Notes under the pieces: generated by a model
The model's database searches: none
The model's input: only the letters and a program-made list of their open reading frames with translations
What the model was told of the DNA's origin: nothing
Program-made: the position numbers and the translations under genes
Assembly (NCBI RefSeq): GCF_964026405.1
Contig: NZ_OZ032146.1
Span: forward strand, 372,001 to 436,000
Source of the DNA: Candidatus Tisiphia endosymbiont of Dascillus cervinus
GTDB lineage: Bacteria > Pseudomonadota > Alphaproteobacteria > Rickettsiales > Rickettsiaceae
DNA length: 64,000 nt
Reading direction: 5' to 3'
In this document: piece by piece, positions 18,573 through 29,142 of the stretch
Numbering within the stretch: the stretch's first letter is position 1
How the letters are laid out: each line of letters begins with the position of its first letter

Positions 18573-18952
18573 AGTTTATTAGTCTTTGTGGATAATTTTT
18601 ATTCATATTTTAATCTCTATATTAAAAGCAACCAATAACTACCCGTATATATCCCGTATATAGAGGTTAATAACCTCTATAATTTAAAGAATAATTTTGT
18701 GGATAATTTTGTGTGTAAAATGCTAGATATCTAATATCTTTCACGTTTTCTCATTCTACACACATAAACCACTATGAATTATCCACTAAAAAAATAATCC
18801 TATGAATAATGTGAGTAATAATTATAATCAATAAACTTCTCTAGTAATTTAGCAATAAAAAAATGTGTATAACTATGTGTATATATAATTAATCTACATA
18901 TTAACAATGTCTATATCAACTAAAAAAATATTATATATAAATATAGATTATT
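18573..18952. other. Predicted chromosomal replication origin (oriC)
   Basis: 380-base, very AT-rich gap between ppsR and hemE. Two perfect DnaA boxes (TGTGGATAA at 18587-18595 and 18698-18706), a one-mismatch box TTATCCACT (18779-18787) and weaker TGTGTATAA (18864-18872) and TGTGTATAT (18876-18884) are present, along with a perfect palindrome around TAGAGGTTAATAACCTCTA (18661-18679). The origin of Caulobacter, and that predicted for R. prowazekii, also lies beside hemE, so position and motifs agree. Confidence 0.85.
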
Positions 18953-19984
18953 ATGGGTTATTTCATGAATCAGCTTTTACAAACTTTTAAGAAAAAAAAT
19001 GATCTTGTACCTATTTGGTTAATGCGTCAAGCTGGTAGATATTTGTCTGAATATCAAAAAATAAGAAAAACTGTTAGTGGTTTCTTAGATTTATGTTATA
19101 ATGTTGATAAGGCTGTAGAGGTGACTTTACAACCAATAAGAAGGTATGGATTTGATGCTGTTATAATTTTTTCTGACATTTTGGTTTTACCTGATGCACT
19201 TGGCTGGGATGTAAAATTTGAAGAAAATATAGGACCAATATTACGTAAATTTCAATCAAAAGAAGATTTTAAATATCTTGAAGGAAATTCTAATGGAAAA
19301 CTAAATGTAATTTATGAAATAATCAATAAAGCTAAAGCAAAATTACCAGTTGATACTGCATTGATAGGTTTTGCCGGTAGTCCATGGACGGTAATGACTT
19401 ATATGCTTGAAGGAAGAGGCAAACAAAGTTTTGAAACAAGTAAAAAATTTATTTATGAAAATAATAACTTAGCACAAGAACTTCTAGACTTTATTACTGA
19501 AAAAACTATTATTCATTTAAAGGAACAAGTAAAAGCTGGGGCAGACTTAGTACAATTATTCGATTCATGGGCAGGGATATTAGAAGAAGCAGAATATGAT
19601 CAGTTTGTAGTGCAACCAACAAAAAATATAGTATTAGCTTTAAAAAAACAGTTTCCACATTTACCGATTATAGGTTTTCCAAGAGGTTCTGGGCTTTTAT
19701 ATGAAAAATATATTATTAATACTGGAGTGGATGCTATTGGAGCAGATCAGTTTGTACCAGCTAGTGCCATGAAATTATGGAGTGAGAAAATTGTTGTACA
19801 AGGTAATTTAGACCCATTTATATTGCTTACTAATAAAGAAATTATCGCAGAAAAGGTAAGTAAAATAATTGCAAATTTTAAAGAAAGAAATTTTATATTT
19901 AATCTTGGACATGGTGTTTTGCCAAATACACCAGTTGAAAATGTTGAGTTTTTAGTTAATTATGTTAGAGAATTTAAATACTAA
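18953..19984 (+). CDS. hemE: Uroporphyrinogen decarboxylase
   Basis: Decarboxylates the four acetate side chains of uroporphyrinogen III to give coproporphyrinogen III. 343 residues, the usual length, with the signature [15 protein letters not shown] near residue 21, the catalytic Asp in [28 protein letters not shown], and the C-terminal [17 protein letters not shown] second in-frame ATG at 18965 (MNQLLQTF) is an equally plausible start. It overlaps hemH by 23 bases, so hemE-hemH-hemJ form an operon running away from the origin. Confidence 0.97.
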   Translation: MGYFMNQLLQTFKKKNDLVPIWLMRQAGRYLSEYQKIRKTVSGFLDLCYNVDKAVEVTLQPIRRYGFDAVIIFSDILVLPDALGWDVKFEENIGPILRKFQSKEDFKYLEGNSNGKLNVIYEIINKAKAKLPVDTALIGFAGSPWTVMTYMLEGRGKQSFETSKKFIYENNNLAQELLDFITEKTIIHLKEQVKAGADLVQLFDSWAGILEEAEYDQFVVQPTKNIVLALKKQFPHLPIIGFPRGSGLLYEKYIINTGVDAIGADQFVPASAMKLWSEKIVVQGNLDPFILLTNKEIIAEKVSKIIANFKERNFIFNLGHGVLPNTPVENVEFLVNYVREFKY

Positions 19985-21050
19985 AATATCTCAAAAAAAA
20001 ATAGCCATCGTACTTTTTAACCTTGGTGGACCAAATAGCTTAAACTCAGTCAAACGATTTCTATTTAACTTATTTTATGATAAAGCAATTATTAACTTGC
20101 CAAATCCCCTAAGGTTTATTCTTGCTAAGATAATATCAATCACTAGAAACAAAAAATCTCAGAAAATATATTCTCTAGTAGATAATAATTCGCCTATTTT
20201 ACAAGAAACAGAATCTCAAAAAGCTGCTATTACAGAGAAGTTAAAACAAACTCTGAATGAGGATTTTAAGATTTTTATAGCAATGCGTTATTCTTATCCT
20301 GATTCCGAAGAAGCAGTAAGAAAAATAAATGAGTATAACCCTTCAGAAATAATATTGTTACCATTATACCCACATTTTTCTAGCACCACTACTGGATCTT
20401 CGATTAAAGATTTTATATCTTCTCTTTATAAAAATAAAAGTGAATATTCCCGACATATTAAAACTATTTGTTGTTATCCTATCGATGACGAATTTATTAA
20501 AGCTCATTTGTCATTAATAAAGCAATCATTTAAAAAATTGAAAAACAAAAAAAATTTTCGTATATTATTTTCAGCTCATGGTCTGCCTGTAAAAATAATA
20601 AAAGCAGGAGATCCATATCAGTGGCAGATTGAAAAGACTGTAGAAAATTTGGTGTCTAAGCTTAGCATAGATAATTTAGATTATAAAATAACTTATCAAA
20701 GTCGTGTTGGTCCAGTGGAATGGCTTAAACCTAATACGGAGGATGAAATTGAGATAGCAGGAAAAGAAGATAAATCTCTTATAATAGTCCCAATAGCATT
20801 TGTATCAGAACATGTTGAAACACTGGTAGAATTAGACATTGAATATAGAAAGATTGCTGGTAAGTACAAGATAGAATATATTAGGACTCCTGCTCTTGGA
20901 ACAAATAAATTGTTTATCAATAGTATAACTAAAATGGTATCAAATTTAGTTAATTATAGTTTCGATACAAAAAATTTGATATGTAGTTCAATTAATAAAA
21001 GAATATGTCCTTATAATTTTACTATGTGTCCTTGTAATTTAAAAAACTAA
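19962..21050 (+). CDS. hemH: Ferrochelatase
   Basis: Inserts Fe2+ into protoporphyrin IX. 362 residues with [11 protein letters not shown] at the N-terminus, the catalytic His in [18 protein letters not shown], and [11 protein letters not shown] and [16 protein letters not shown]. The C-terminal tail has closely spaced cysteines ([23 protein letters not shown]). Some ferrochelatases, including mitochondrial and certain bacterial ones, bind a [2Fe-2S] cluster through C-terminal Cys; whether this tail does so is unproven. Start codon inside the end of hemE. Confidence 0.95.
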   Translation: MLENLNTKISQKKIAIVLFNLGGPNSLNSVKRFLFNLFYDKAIINLPNPLRFILAKIISITRNKKSQKIYSLVDNNSPILQETESQKAAITEKLKQTLNEDFKIFIAMRYSYPDSEEAVRKINEYNPSEIILLPLYPHFSSTTTGSSIKDFISSLYKNKSEYSRHIKTICCYPIDDEFIKAHLSLIKQSFKKLKNKKNFRILFSAHGLPVKIIKAGDPYQWQIEKTVENLVSKLSIDNLDYKITYQSRVGPVEWLKPNTEDEIEIAGKEDKSLIIVPIAFVSEHVETLVELDIEYRKIAGKYKIEYIRTPALGTNKLFINSITKMVSNLVNYSFDTKNLICSSINKRICPYNFTMCPCNLKN

Positions 21051-21067
21051 GTAATGGGATAAAATTA

Positions 21068-21505
21068 ATGGCTAGTTATTATTTATGGTTTAAAGCATTC
21101 CATCTTGTATCAGCAATTTCTTGGATGATAGGTTTACTATACCTACCAAGATTATATGTCTACCACACTAAAGTTGTAGTAGGTAGTGAAACTGACAAGA
21201 TGTTTCAGTTAATGGAAAGTAGGTTACTCAGAATCATTATGAATCCGGCTATGATCAGCACTTATACCTTAGGTATAATTAACAGTTATATATATGGATT
21301 AGTAGCTTTAGGAACATGGTTTTACGTAAAAATGACAGCAATTCTAGGTATCACTATTTTTCATGGTTTATTAGCTAGATGGAGGAAGAATTTTGTTGAA
21401 GGCAAAAATCATCATTCTGAAAGATTTTATCGTATCATTAATGAAGTACCAGCACTGTTGATGATAGTGGCTGTTGTCATGGTTATTGTTAAACCATTTG
21501 ATTAA
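21068..21505 (+). CDS. hemJ: Protoporphyrinogen oxidase HemJ
   Basis: 145-residue membrane protein (UPF0093) that oxidises protoporphyrinogen IX in bacteria lacking HemG/HemY. Four hydrophobic helices. The conserved His is in FKAFHLVSAISWMIGLLYLPRLYVYH and the conserved Lys in YVKMTAILGITIFH. Third gene of the hem operon, 17 bases after hemH; the three together cover the last steps except coproporphyrinogen oxidation. Confidence 0.94.
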   Translation: MASYYLWFKAFHLVSAISWMIGLLYLPRLYVYHTKVVVGSETDKMFQLMESRLLRIIMNPAMISTYTLGIINSYIYGLVALGTWFYVKMTAILGITIFHGLLARWRKNFVEGKNHHSERFYRIINEVPALLMIVAVVMVIVKPFD

Positions 21506-22638
21506 TATATTTTTCTGCTTTATTATTCATACTACTGATTTCTAATTGTGATGCATATAATAATTATTGAAGCAAGTAATTATTATAGCTAACATAGCAG
21601 TGAGGCTTAAACAATTATATGAACAAAATTATCCAAGCAGATAATAAGGTTATGCAAAAACAGACTAGTTTGACTAGAGAACAAAAAGAGGTTGTTGGAT
21701 TACTCTCAATAGGGACATTTCTTGGATATTTTGACTTAATGCTTTATGTACATATGGCGGTATTGCTTAATGAGTTGTTTTTTCCAAAAACTGACCCATA
21801 TACGGCTACTCTTCTTTTAGCCGCTGCTTTTTGTTCTACTTACTTGCTTAGACCATTTGGTGCATTAATATTTGGTTGGATAGGCGATAATGTAGGAAGG
21901 AAAGCATCTGTAGTCATTACAACTTTTTTAATGGCAATATCTTGTTTTGTCATGGCTAATTTGCCAACTTTTGCTCAAATAGGGATTACTGCAGCTTGGC
22001 TGGTGACAATATGTCGTATTGTACAAGGTATGACTTCTATGGGGGAAATCACAGGAACTCAATTATATCTAACAGAATATCTACAACCACCAGGACGATA
22101 TGTTTCTGTAGCTATGATAGTTTTTTGTGCTGCCTTTGGAGGGTTTGCTGCTCTAGGTGTAGCCTCTCTTGTTATTTCTTATGCTCTTAATTAGCGACTG
22201 GCTTTTTGGTTTGGTGAAGGTGTGGCATTAGTTGGTATGATTGCTAGGACAACGTTGCGAGAAACACCTGAATTTGCCGACGCTAAACGTCGATTAAACA
22301 AAACTTTTCAACAGTTAAAAAGTATAGGATCTAACATTGACGTTGAACATGTAATGCAAGATACTCTCAATATTCAAGAAAAAACTAATTGGAAAACAAC
22401 AATAAGCTTACTGTTAGTAGATTGTATATGGTCAGTAATTTTTTATTTTACTTATATACATTGTGCTAATATTTTAAAATATTCATTTCACTATACAGCC
22501 GAACAAATTATTTACAATAACTTTATTGTATCTGCTATATTACTAGGAAACATGATTTTTGTGCTGTATTTCACCAATAAATATCATCCACTAGTGATAT
22601 TAAAGATAAGATTAATTTTAGTTTCCATATATTTCCTA

Positions 22639-23748
22639 CAAAACTTACGCTATGAGAAAAAAAATGGTGCATTATGTTGAGTATAATTTACAAATGCCAA
22701 GAGGATAAAATTGCAAGCAATACCAGTTAATAGGACAGATTACTGTCAATTTCTAATAGTGAGTCAAAAGAATTATAGTTTGACCTACTATGCTGAACAT
22801 GCCAAAAAATGTAGCCATGATGTTATTAATAGATTTTTAAAAAATGAAAAATATACACCTTCTTTGTTATGGGAACATATTAAGGATGATGTTATTTTAT
22901 CGCCTAACGGATATACAATATTTGATGATACGGTGTTAAATAAAAGAAATACCAAGAAAATAGAAATTGCTAGATCACAGTACAGTGGGGCTACAGGTGG
23001 TATTACTACTGGTATAGGAGTAGTAAGTTTGGTATATTATAATCCGGATATTAATAAGTTTTGGGTAATAGATTACCGAATTTTTTCGCCCGAACATGAT
23101 GGAGCGACAAAAGTAGAACACCTATTAAATATGTTAAATAATGCTGTGTATAGCAAAAAGATTCCTTTTCAAACTGTGCTTTTTGACACATGGTATGCTA
23201 CGCATAAAATTATGCAACATGTTGATTCCTTGGGTAAATATTATTATGCTCCTATTAAAGCAAATAGAAACGTTACTAAAACTTCCTCTTCTAAGCCTTA
23301 TAAAGCTGTTAGCAAGTTAACGTTTTCAGATGAGGAAATTAAGAGCGGAGTGGAGATTCATATAAAGGGCTTTGCAAAAGATAAGCATGTTAATTTGTTT
23401 AAACTTACTGTTTCTACCAACAGAGTTGATTATATTGTTACCAATAACAAAACTCAAAAATCTTCTAAAGCCGTACAAGATGAGTGTGGCTTTCGTTGGG
23501 TAATTGAGAGCATGCATAGAGAAATCAAGCAACTTACCGGTATAGAACGATGCCAATGCAGAAAACAACGCATCCAGCGTAATCACATTAGTTGTGCATT
23601 TTTAGTGTGGGCTTTTCTAAAAAGAACTGCACACAAAATAGGTAAGACGGTTTATCAAATAAAGTTAGGGCTTTTAGATCATTATATGCAACAGCAGTTA
23701 CGTTCACCCTCTTTACGCTATTTAGAACCTTACATAGCGTAAGTTTTG
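22639..23748 (+). mobile_element. IS701-like insertion sequence, complete
   Basis: 1110-base element bounded by 16-base perfect inverted repeats CAAAACTTACGCTATG (22639-22654) and its complement (23733-23748), and flanked by a 4-base target duplication CCTA (22635-22638 and 23749-23752). It carries a single intact transposase gene. Family assigned from the transposase sequence and the 4-base duplication. Confidence 0.9.
22711..23742 (+). CDS. DDE transposase, IS701-like
   Basis: 343 residues. Acidic catalytic residues are suggested in IFDDTVLNKR, VLFDTWYAT and RWVIESMHREIKQLTG; the last is followed by the family-like CQCRKQRIQRNHISCAF. The frame is full length and undamaged, so it may be active. 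The start is a TTG preceded by AGAGGAT. It lies inside the disrupted MFS gene. Confidence 0.82.
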   Translation: MQAIPVNRTDYCQFLIVSQKNYSLTYYAEHAKKCSHDVINRFLKNEKYTPSLLWEHIKDDVILSPNGYTIFDDTVLNKRNTKKIEIARSQYSGATGGITTGIGVVSLVYYNPDINKFWVIDYRIFSPEHDGATKVEHLLNMLNNAVYSKKIPFQTVLFDTWYATHKIMQHVDSLGKYYYAPIKANRNVTKTSSSKPYKAVSKLTFSDEEIKSGVEIHIKGFAKDKHVNLFKLTVSTNRVDYIVTNNKTQKSSKAVQDECGFRWVIESMHREIKQLTGIERCQCRKQRIQRNHISCAFLVWAFLKRTAHKIGKTVYQIKLGLLDHYMQQQLRSPSLRYLEPYIA

Positions 23749-24047
23749 CCTAATGATTCCATATTTATTGAATAATGCAACAACCGGCTTTGATATATTG
23801 ATAATTCAGTCTTTACTATTATTTACTGCATGCGAAGCATCACCAGCTAATGCAATATTCTTTAAGCATTTTCCAGTCTTTAAACGTTTTACTTATACTA
23901 GTGCGATATACGCTGCATCCCGAGCTTTAGTATATCTTATTACTTCTGTTAGCCTTGTGTATTTAACAGATTATTTTAGTCATTGGGGATTGTATTTTAT
24001 TACAATCCCAACAGTTGTAGGTTGTGCATATGGATTATCATATTTTA

Positions 24048-24770
24048 TTAAACTCGAGAAAGATGCTGGAAATCTTTCTGAAAAGAAAACTTATGTAGAC
24101 TCTGTAGCAAATATTGCTTAGATGATATAGTAGATAAATATTGATAACATAGCTCTATTAGTTTTTTTTCTAAACCAATTGCTTCTAAGTATATAGCTAG
24201 ACGTATAAATTCTTCTATAGTTTCCTCAATAATCTTCCTAGCTTTTTCAGGTGACTTAACTCCTATAGTTTGTAAATTGTGAATTCGGTCAAAAATTTTA
24301 ATAAATGCTACATCATATTTTTTTTGTTGATATAATAAATTTAAAATCTCTTTGGAGCTAATCTTGCCGTGAGGTTTAACCCTAGTTAAAGCTTCTACTT
24401 GACTAGCTACTACACTTCCAAAAATATATTCAATCATCTTTTCGGTCAGTTTTGTATCCTCGATAGTATCATGCAGTATACTGGTAACAATCATATCAAT
24501 TCTGAAATAGCTTGGAATTTCTGATGCTGCATATTCCGCTACCATATACGCTACTTCAATTGGATGCGAGTAATAGGGTTCGCCAGACTGTCTCATTTGA
24601 CTGCCGTGATATTTTTTGGCGTAATAAATAGCTTTTTTAACTTCGTCAATATTTATTGGTCGGTTTACTTCCTCATTTATCTTACAGAGTTTGTTCAATA
24701 GCCTAGTAGCATACTGACAATATTCATACTTTGAGTTATCCCAATAGTTAATATCTTCCATAAAAACCAT
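24048..24770 (-). CDS. Stand-alone (p)ppGpp hydrolase domain (SpoT N-terminal HD type)
   Basis: 240 residues covering only the HD hydrolase domain of RelA/SpoT proteins. The metal-binding motifs are intact: AKKYHGSQMRQSGEPYYSHPIEVA, ILHDTIEDT and IFDRIHNLQT. The synthetase, TGS and ACT domains are absent, so it can only degrade the alarmone. Split spoT genes are common in Rickettsia. It ends inside the 3' part of the MFS pseudogene on the other strand, perhaps because that gene no longer matters. Confidence 0.88.
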   Translation of the reverse strand: MVFMEDINYWDNSKYEYCQYATRLLNKLCKINEEVNRPINIDEVKKAIYYAKKYHGSQMRQSGEPYYSHPIEVAYMVAEYAASEIPSYFRIDMIVTSILHDTIEDTKLTEKMIEYIFGSVVASQVEALTRVKPHGKISSKEILNLLYQQKKYDVAFIKIFDRIHNLQTIGVKSPEKARKIIEETIEEFIRLAIYLEAIGLEKKLIELCYQYLSTISSKQYLLQSLHKFSFQKDFQHLSRV

Positions 24771-24945
24771 AATATTTTAAATCGCTATACAAGTTAAACT
24801 AAAAATTAGAATATTACTAGGAATTTATTATATTTTTTTTGAAAAAGATGAATATTTTTGCATTTTGTTATTGTTTATCTATTAGTGCTTCTGATAATTA
24901 GTATATAGTATATGGTATACTCAAATGACCTGAAAATGAATTTCA

Positions 24946-26898
24946 ATGCAAGTTGCAAAAATATTATTGCCATTAGCTAAGCTTTTCCCGTTGGATTATT
25001 TAATTCCAAATGGATTAAAATTAGCTATAGGAGATTTAGTAGTTGTCCCATTTAGGAATAAAGAATTAACGGGTATAGTTTGGCAATTAGATACTGAAGT
25101 TTCAGAGGGAACTAGTAAAATCAAATCTATTAAACAAAAAGTGCCACTTGAATTTGGGTTTAATCAGGAAATATTAGATTTAATTAAATGGGCTGCTAAT
25201 TATTATATGACTTCACTTGGTTCAGTTGCTAAGTTGACTTTGCCGATCGATATTGCCCAGCAACCTATAAAAATAAAGCATCAAGAATTAAACAAAGATT
25301 TTATTTTGCCAACTCTTTCAGTAGAGCAACAAGAAGCACTTTCTCTATCAAGTCAATCGGATAAACCATCAATTATTAAGGGAGTAACCGGATCAGGTAA
25401 AACAGAAATTTACTTTCATCTATTGGCTGATTATTTGAAGCAAGGTAACCAAATATTGATCATGTTACCAGAAATTGCTTTAAGTCAGCAAATTATAAAT
25501 CGTTTTACAGCACGCTTTGGCTTTCAGCCAGTAATATGGAATTCTGCGATTACTAAAGCTCAGAAAAAGATGATTTTAAGAGGTTTGCTCAACAATGAAA
25601 TTAAAGTTATAATTGGTGCTAGAAGTAGTCTATTTCTACCGTATAGTAATCTTGGATTAATTATTATTGATGAAGAGCATGATAGTTCTTATAAGCAAGA
25701 TGATGGTATATTATATAATGCTCGCGATGTAGCGGTATTGCGGGGAAGCTTATCCAAAATAAAAGTAGTATTATGCTCGGCTACTCCGTCTATTGAAACA
25801 ATTTATAACGTAAGTACCAATAAGTATCAATTAATTGAATTGTCAAATCGTTATCAGGAGGCAACTTTGCCAGAAATTCAAATAATTGATATGAAAAAGG
25901 AGAAATTATCAAAAAATTCTTACTTATCTAAGGAGTTAATAGCATTAATTGGTAAAAAGCTAGCAAGCAAAGAGCAGGTGTTATTATTTTTGAATCGTAG
26001 GGGTTATGCCCCTTTGATGTTATGTAAACTTTGCGGTTATCGTTTTACTTGTAATTCTTGCTCTGCTTGGTTAGTGGTACATAAATCTAGCAAAAAACTT
26101 GAATGTCACCATTGTGGTTATCAAAGTAGGATTCATATTTTTTGTCCTGATTGTCGGGAAGAAGACTCTTTAACTGTTTGTGGTCCTGGGATTGAAAGAA
26201 TTGAAGAAGAAACTAGGCATCTTTTTCCCGATAGTAAAATTGTGGTAATTAGCAAAGATTATGCCCAAAAACCTGAAAAGATCCGCGAATTACTATATAA
26301 AATGGAGCATTCTGAGGTTGATATTCTAATTGGTACTCAGATGATTACTAAAGGTTATCACTTTCCTAACCTTACTTTAGTAGGTGTTGTTGATGCTGAT
26401 CTTGGGGCTATTAGTAGTGGAGACTTGCGGTCAAGTGAACGCAATTATCAACTACTTCACCAAGTAGGAGGTAGGGCAGGAAGAGAAGATAAAAAAGGTC
26501 TAGTATTAATGCAAACTTATTATCCAGATAATGCTATATTTAGTTATATAAAAAATGGAGGAGATCAGTTTTTACAATATGAACTTAAAACAAGGCAAGC
26601 AGAGAATATGCCTCCTTTCACCAAAATGGCATCAATAATTTTGTCTGGGAAAAATGAGCATAAAGTGCTTGAAATATCCAAAACTCTAGTTGCAATTGCA
26701 CCAAAAAGTTCAGCTAGAATACTCGGACCATCTAGTGCATTGATGTTTAAATTAGCAGGAAAGTTTCGTTACCGTATTCTAATCATAGTGGATAGGAAAT
26801 TTAATTTACAAAAATTTTTACAAACATGGTTAAGTTTAATCAAAATCCCTGCTTTTTGTCATTTAAAAGTGGATATAGATCCTAAGAGTTTTTCTTGA
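24946..26898 (+). CDS. priA: Primosomal replication restart helicase PriA
   Basis: 3'-5' helicase that reloads the replisome at stalled forks. 650 residues, slightly shorter than E. coli PriA (732). Walker [12 protein letters not shown] (about 150), Walker [11 protein letters not shown], helicase motifs [17 protein letters not shown] and VGGRAGRE, and the zinc-binding insertion with paired cysteines [13 protein letters not shown] and CHHCGY...CPDC. ATG start at 24946. Single gene, diverging from the HD-domain gene. Confidence 0.97.
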   Translation: MQVAKILLPLAKLFPLDYLIPNGLKLAIGDLVVVPFRNKELTGIVWQLDTEVSEGTSKIKSIKQKVPLEFGFNQEILDLIKWAANYYMTSLGSVAKLTLPIDIAQQPIKIKHQELNKDFILPTLSVEQQEALSLSSQSDKPSIIKGVTGSGKTEIYFHLLADYLKQGNQILIMLPEIALSQQIINRFTARFGFQPVIWNSAITKAQKKMILRGLLNNEIKVIIGARSSLFLPYSNLGLIIIDEEHDSSYKQDDGILYNARDVAVLRGSLSKIKVVLCSATPSIETIYNVSTNKYQLIELSNRYQEATLPEIQIIDMKKEKLSKNSYLSKELIALIGKKLASKEQVLLFLNRRGYAPLMLCKLCGYRFTCNSCSAWLVVHKSSKKLECHHCGYQSRIHIFCPDCREEDSLTVCGPGIERIEEETRHLFPDSKIVVISKDYAQKPEKIRELLYKMEHSEVDILIGTQMITKGYHFPNLTLVGVVDADLGAISSGDLRSSERNYQLLHQVGGRAGREDKKGLVLMQTYYPDNAIFSYIKNGGDQFLQYELKTRQAENMPPFTKMASIILSGKNEHKVLEISKTLVAIAPKSSARILGPSSALMFKLAGKFRYRILIIVDRKFNLQKFLQTWLSLIKIPAFCHLKVDIDPKSFS

Positions 26899-27055
26899 TA
26901 TTACTCTCATGATTATTCAAGTAAAAGCTTTAGCTTAGTACTACATTTGTAGTTATTTACAATGTCGTCATCCCTGTGAAGGCGTGTTGGTGTCCGGTTT
27001 AAGTCGGTGATGTCATCCTAGACCAGTGAGAGCCTTCGGTGCGAATGATGGATTC

Positions 27056-27117
27056 GGGGTCTAAAAATGTTGAATAGTCTTCTTGGCTATTTTTTTAGAC
27101 CCCTGCTTTCGCAGGGG
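27056..27117. terminator. Double hairpin between convergent priA and M32 carboxypeptidase genes
   Basis: GGGGTCTAAAAA (27056-27067) pairs with TTTTTAGACCCC (27092-27103), and overlapping it CCCCTGC-TTTC-GCAGGGG (27100-27117) forms a second hairpin. The position between two convergent stop codons suits a bidirectional terminator. The surrounding GC-richer sequence (26960-27050) looks like another palindromic repeat. Confidence 0.6.
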
Positions 27118-27173
27118 TGGCGATAATACTGAGCCTAATATTAACTTGTTACAGATATTTGAGGTTAAATAAG

Positions 27174-28661
27174 TTATAAATATTTTTGTTGGAGATATTT
27201 TAAAAATATTTCCGATTGAATGCGATCTTCACCCGTAGCGTCTTTAATTAATTCACTGGTATTTTTTAATGAGCCATAGCTTCTAATATTATTATCTAAG
27301 AATTGGTTTACACCATTGAATTCTCCTCTTGTTATTTCCTTTTTTATATTGTGATTAACTTCCTGTGCTTTTTTCATGACCATTGAAGCAATAATTGCTC
27401 CATTAGTATAGGATGGAAAATAACCAAAACTGCCCATTGGCCAATGTATATCTTGTAAGCATCCGTCTTTATCGTTCTGTGGAGTAATGCCTAAATATTC
27501 CTGCATCTTATTGTTCCAATAATGTGGTAGATCATTCAAAGATAGATCTCCGCTAATTAGCAATCTTTCTAGTTCAAACCTAACTATTACATGCATTGGA
27601 TAAGTCACTTCATCTGCTTCTACTCTAATAAAACCTAGTTTGACTCTTGTCATTAATTTGTAAAGATTTTCTGCAGAATATTCTAGTCCTTTGAATCCAA
27701 ATTCATCCTTAAGTAGCTTTGATAGATATTGACAAAATTCTCCTGATCTACCTACTTGCATTTCCATAAATAAAGATTGACTTTCATGGACAGCCATACC
27801 TTTAGCCTTACCTACTGGTTGGTTTTTATATTTGCTGGGCAAGCCCTGTTCATATAAACCATGACCAGTTTCATGCATAATCCCCATAATCCCTGAAATA
27901 AAATTATGCTCATTATATCTATTAGTTAACCTAACATCATCAGGAGTACCCCTACAAAATGGATGGGTTGATTCATCTAACCTACCTTTAGTGAGGTTAA
28001 AACCCATTATTTCTATAAGCCTTTTAGCAATTAATTTTTGTTGTGCTTCACTAATACTATTAGTGATAGGTAGAACATTTTCTTTACTTTGTTTTTCTAC
28101 TATTTGACTAATTAATTCTGGTATAGTTTTTTTTAGATTATTAAACACTACTTTAACTTCATCAAGTGTACGTTCAGGATCATATGTGTCAAGTAAAGCA
28201 TCATATACAGAACAGTTTAGTGCATGGGCTTTAGATTTAGCCATTTTTTGTACGCAATCTAATACTGTTTGTAGGTAAGGTTTAAGTGATAGATAATCAT
28301 TATTTTTTCTAGCATCTCGCCAAATTAACTCACATTTTGCACTAGCAGTAACATACATTTTCCATAAATCATCATCTATACATGTAGATTCTGTAATTCG
28401 TCTTTTTGTTTCTCTTAAATTAGCTAACTGCCAAACATCAAGAGTGTTCACGTTTTCAGAGACAGATTCTATTAGTTCAGCTAATTTTTTCGATTGTAAC
28501 CTAGAGCGGGCTATGGAAGATAGTAGTGCTATTTCGCTTGTTCTACTATCAATTGATCCATGCGGAATATTTACTGCGATATCCCAATAAAGTATGTTAA
28601 TCACGTTATTAATTTGAAAAATTTGCTCTAACTCTTGCTCTAATAATGTATAATGTTTCAT
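27174..28661 (-). CDS. M32 family metallocarboxypeptidase (Taq type)
   Basis: Zinc carboxypeptidase that trims C-terminal residues from peptides in the cytoplasm. 495 residues, the usual length. The zinc motif HETGH is in GIMHETGHGLYEQGLP, followed by the family segment VGKAKGMAVHESQSLFMEMQVGRS with the third ligand, and by ADEVTYPMHVIVRFELER and WPMGSFGYFPSYTNGAI. Single gene; its promoter region carries a hairpin repeat (28718-28810). Confidence 0.95.
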   Translation of the reverse strand: MKHYTLLEQELEQIFQINNVINILYWDIAVNIPHGSIDSRTSEIALLSSIARSRLQSKKLAELIESVSENVNTLDVWQLANLRETKRRITESTCIDDDLWKMYVTASAKCELIWRDARKNNDYLSLKPYLQTVLDCVQKMAKSKAHALNCSVYDALLDTYDPERTLDEVKVVFNNLKKTIPELISQIVEKQSKENVLPITNSISEAQQKLIAKRLIEIMGFNLTKGRLDESTHPFCRGTPDDVRLTNRYNEHNFISGIMGIMHETGHGLYEQGLPSKYKNQPVGKAKGMAVHESQSLFMEMQVGRSGEFCQYLSKLLKDEFGFKGLEYSAENLYKLMTRVKLGFIRVEADEVTYPMHVIVRFELERLLISGDLSLNDLPHYWNNKMQEYLGITPQNDKDGCLQDIHWPMGSFGYFPSYTNGAIIASMVMKKAQEVNHNIKKEITRGEFNGVNQFLDNNIRSYGSLKNTSELIKDATGEDRIQSEIFLKYLQQKYL

Positions 28662-28717
28662 ATAATTCTCCCTACTTCAAAAGTTGTTTTAATCCAAAAC
28701 TGGCTAGAATATTCAGA

Positions 28718-28810
28718 AAAATGCATTCTTGAAGCGACTGACACGAATGCATTTTAATCTATTATCGCTAATAATCTTATTTTTATTGATATAACAACAA
28801 GATTATTAGC
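28718..28810. repeat. Two-hairpin version of the compound element
   Basis: AAAATGCATTC (28718-28728) pairs with GAATGCATTTT (28745-28755) around a TTGAAGCGACTGACAC loop. A second stem, GCTAATAATCTT (28767-28778) with AAGATTATTAGC (28799-28810), follows. The first stem matches the middle hairpin at 40445 and 59972. The leading hairpin of those copies is missing here. Confidence 0.75.
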
Positions 28811-28934
28811 AAATGAAATATTTAACAATATATTCCTGAACTTTTAAAAAAAATAGTACAATTAATAAAAAATATTAGATGTGAATTTGCAAATTCATAG
28901 GTTTCTAGTTTATCTGCTGGGATTTATGTTTTGA

Positions 28935-29134
28935 CCCCATTTTGATCTCTCTAAGGAGATAGAATATTTTGTAGCTAATAATCTGACAGATCAAGAGATT
29001 AGTCAATGGATAGAAATAATTTCTAGAGATGGTAATATAATTCACAATAACCCTAATTCTGAAGCAATTATAGGTAATTTTACTAATTGTTCACAAGAGA
29101 TGAAGTTAGAGGGTGACAATAATTATTCACCAAC
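28935..29134 (+). pseudogene. Unrecognised gene fragment interrupted by the Tn5-like IS
   Basis: The frame from 28935 reads EIEYFVANNLTDQEISQWI and on through NNPNSEAIIGNFTNCSQE to SPTQ at the target duplication. With the IS removed it continues DIIEVC and stops at 30705. No start codon with an RBS is visible and I recognise no family. The amino-acid composition looks coding. Confidence 0.4.
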
Positions 29135-29142
29135 CCAAGACA

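Larger units (their letters stand above)
21619..24121 (+). pseudogene. proP: MFS transporter (ProP-like), broken by a nonsense codon and an IS
   Basis: Remnant of a major-facilitator transporter of the metabolite:H+ symporter (ProP) type, a family expanded in Rickettsia. It opens LLSIGTFLGYFDLMLYVHMA and contains the MFS loop DNVGRKASV. The frame is broken twice. TAG at 22192-22194 replaces what is very probably a Trp (ALN-stop-RLAFWFG against the usual NWRLAFWFG). An IS element (22639-23748) splits the 3' half. Joining base 22638 to 23753, with one copy of the 4-base duplication removed, restores the frame (SIYFL-MIPYLLNN). The 3' end overlaps the opposite-strand HD-domain gene by 74 bases. 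Confidence 0.9.
28662..29134. other. Intergenic region and gene remnant left of the Tn5-like IS
   Basis: Holds a two-hairpin repeat (28718-28810), about 120 AT-rich bases with no signal, and from 28935 an open frame without a convincing start (listed separately). Confidence 0.5.

Noticed and set aside
18610-18625. TTAA-N8-TTAA in the origin as a CtrA site
   Set aside because: CtrA sites need a 7-base spacer. The spacer here is 8, and in AT-rich DNA such pairs occur by chance.
22711-23742. A cargo gene within the MFS locus
   Set aside because: Inverted repeats, a target duplication and DDE motifs show it is the transposase of a simple insertion sequence.
28718-28810. Hairpin repeats as a CRISPR array
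   Set aside because: There are no regularly spaced direct repeats with unique spacers and no cas genes. The units are palindromes dispersed in the genome.
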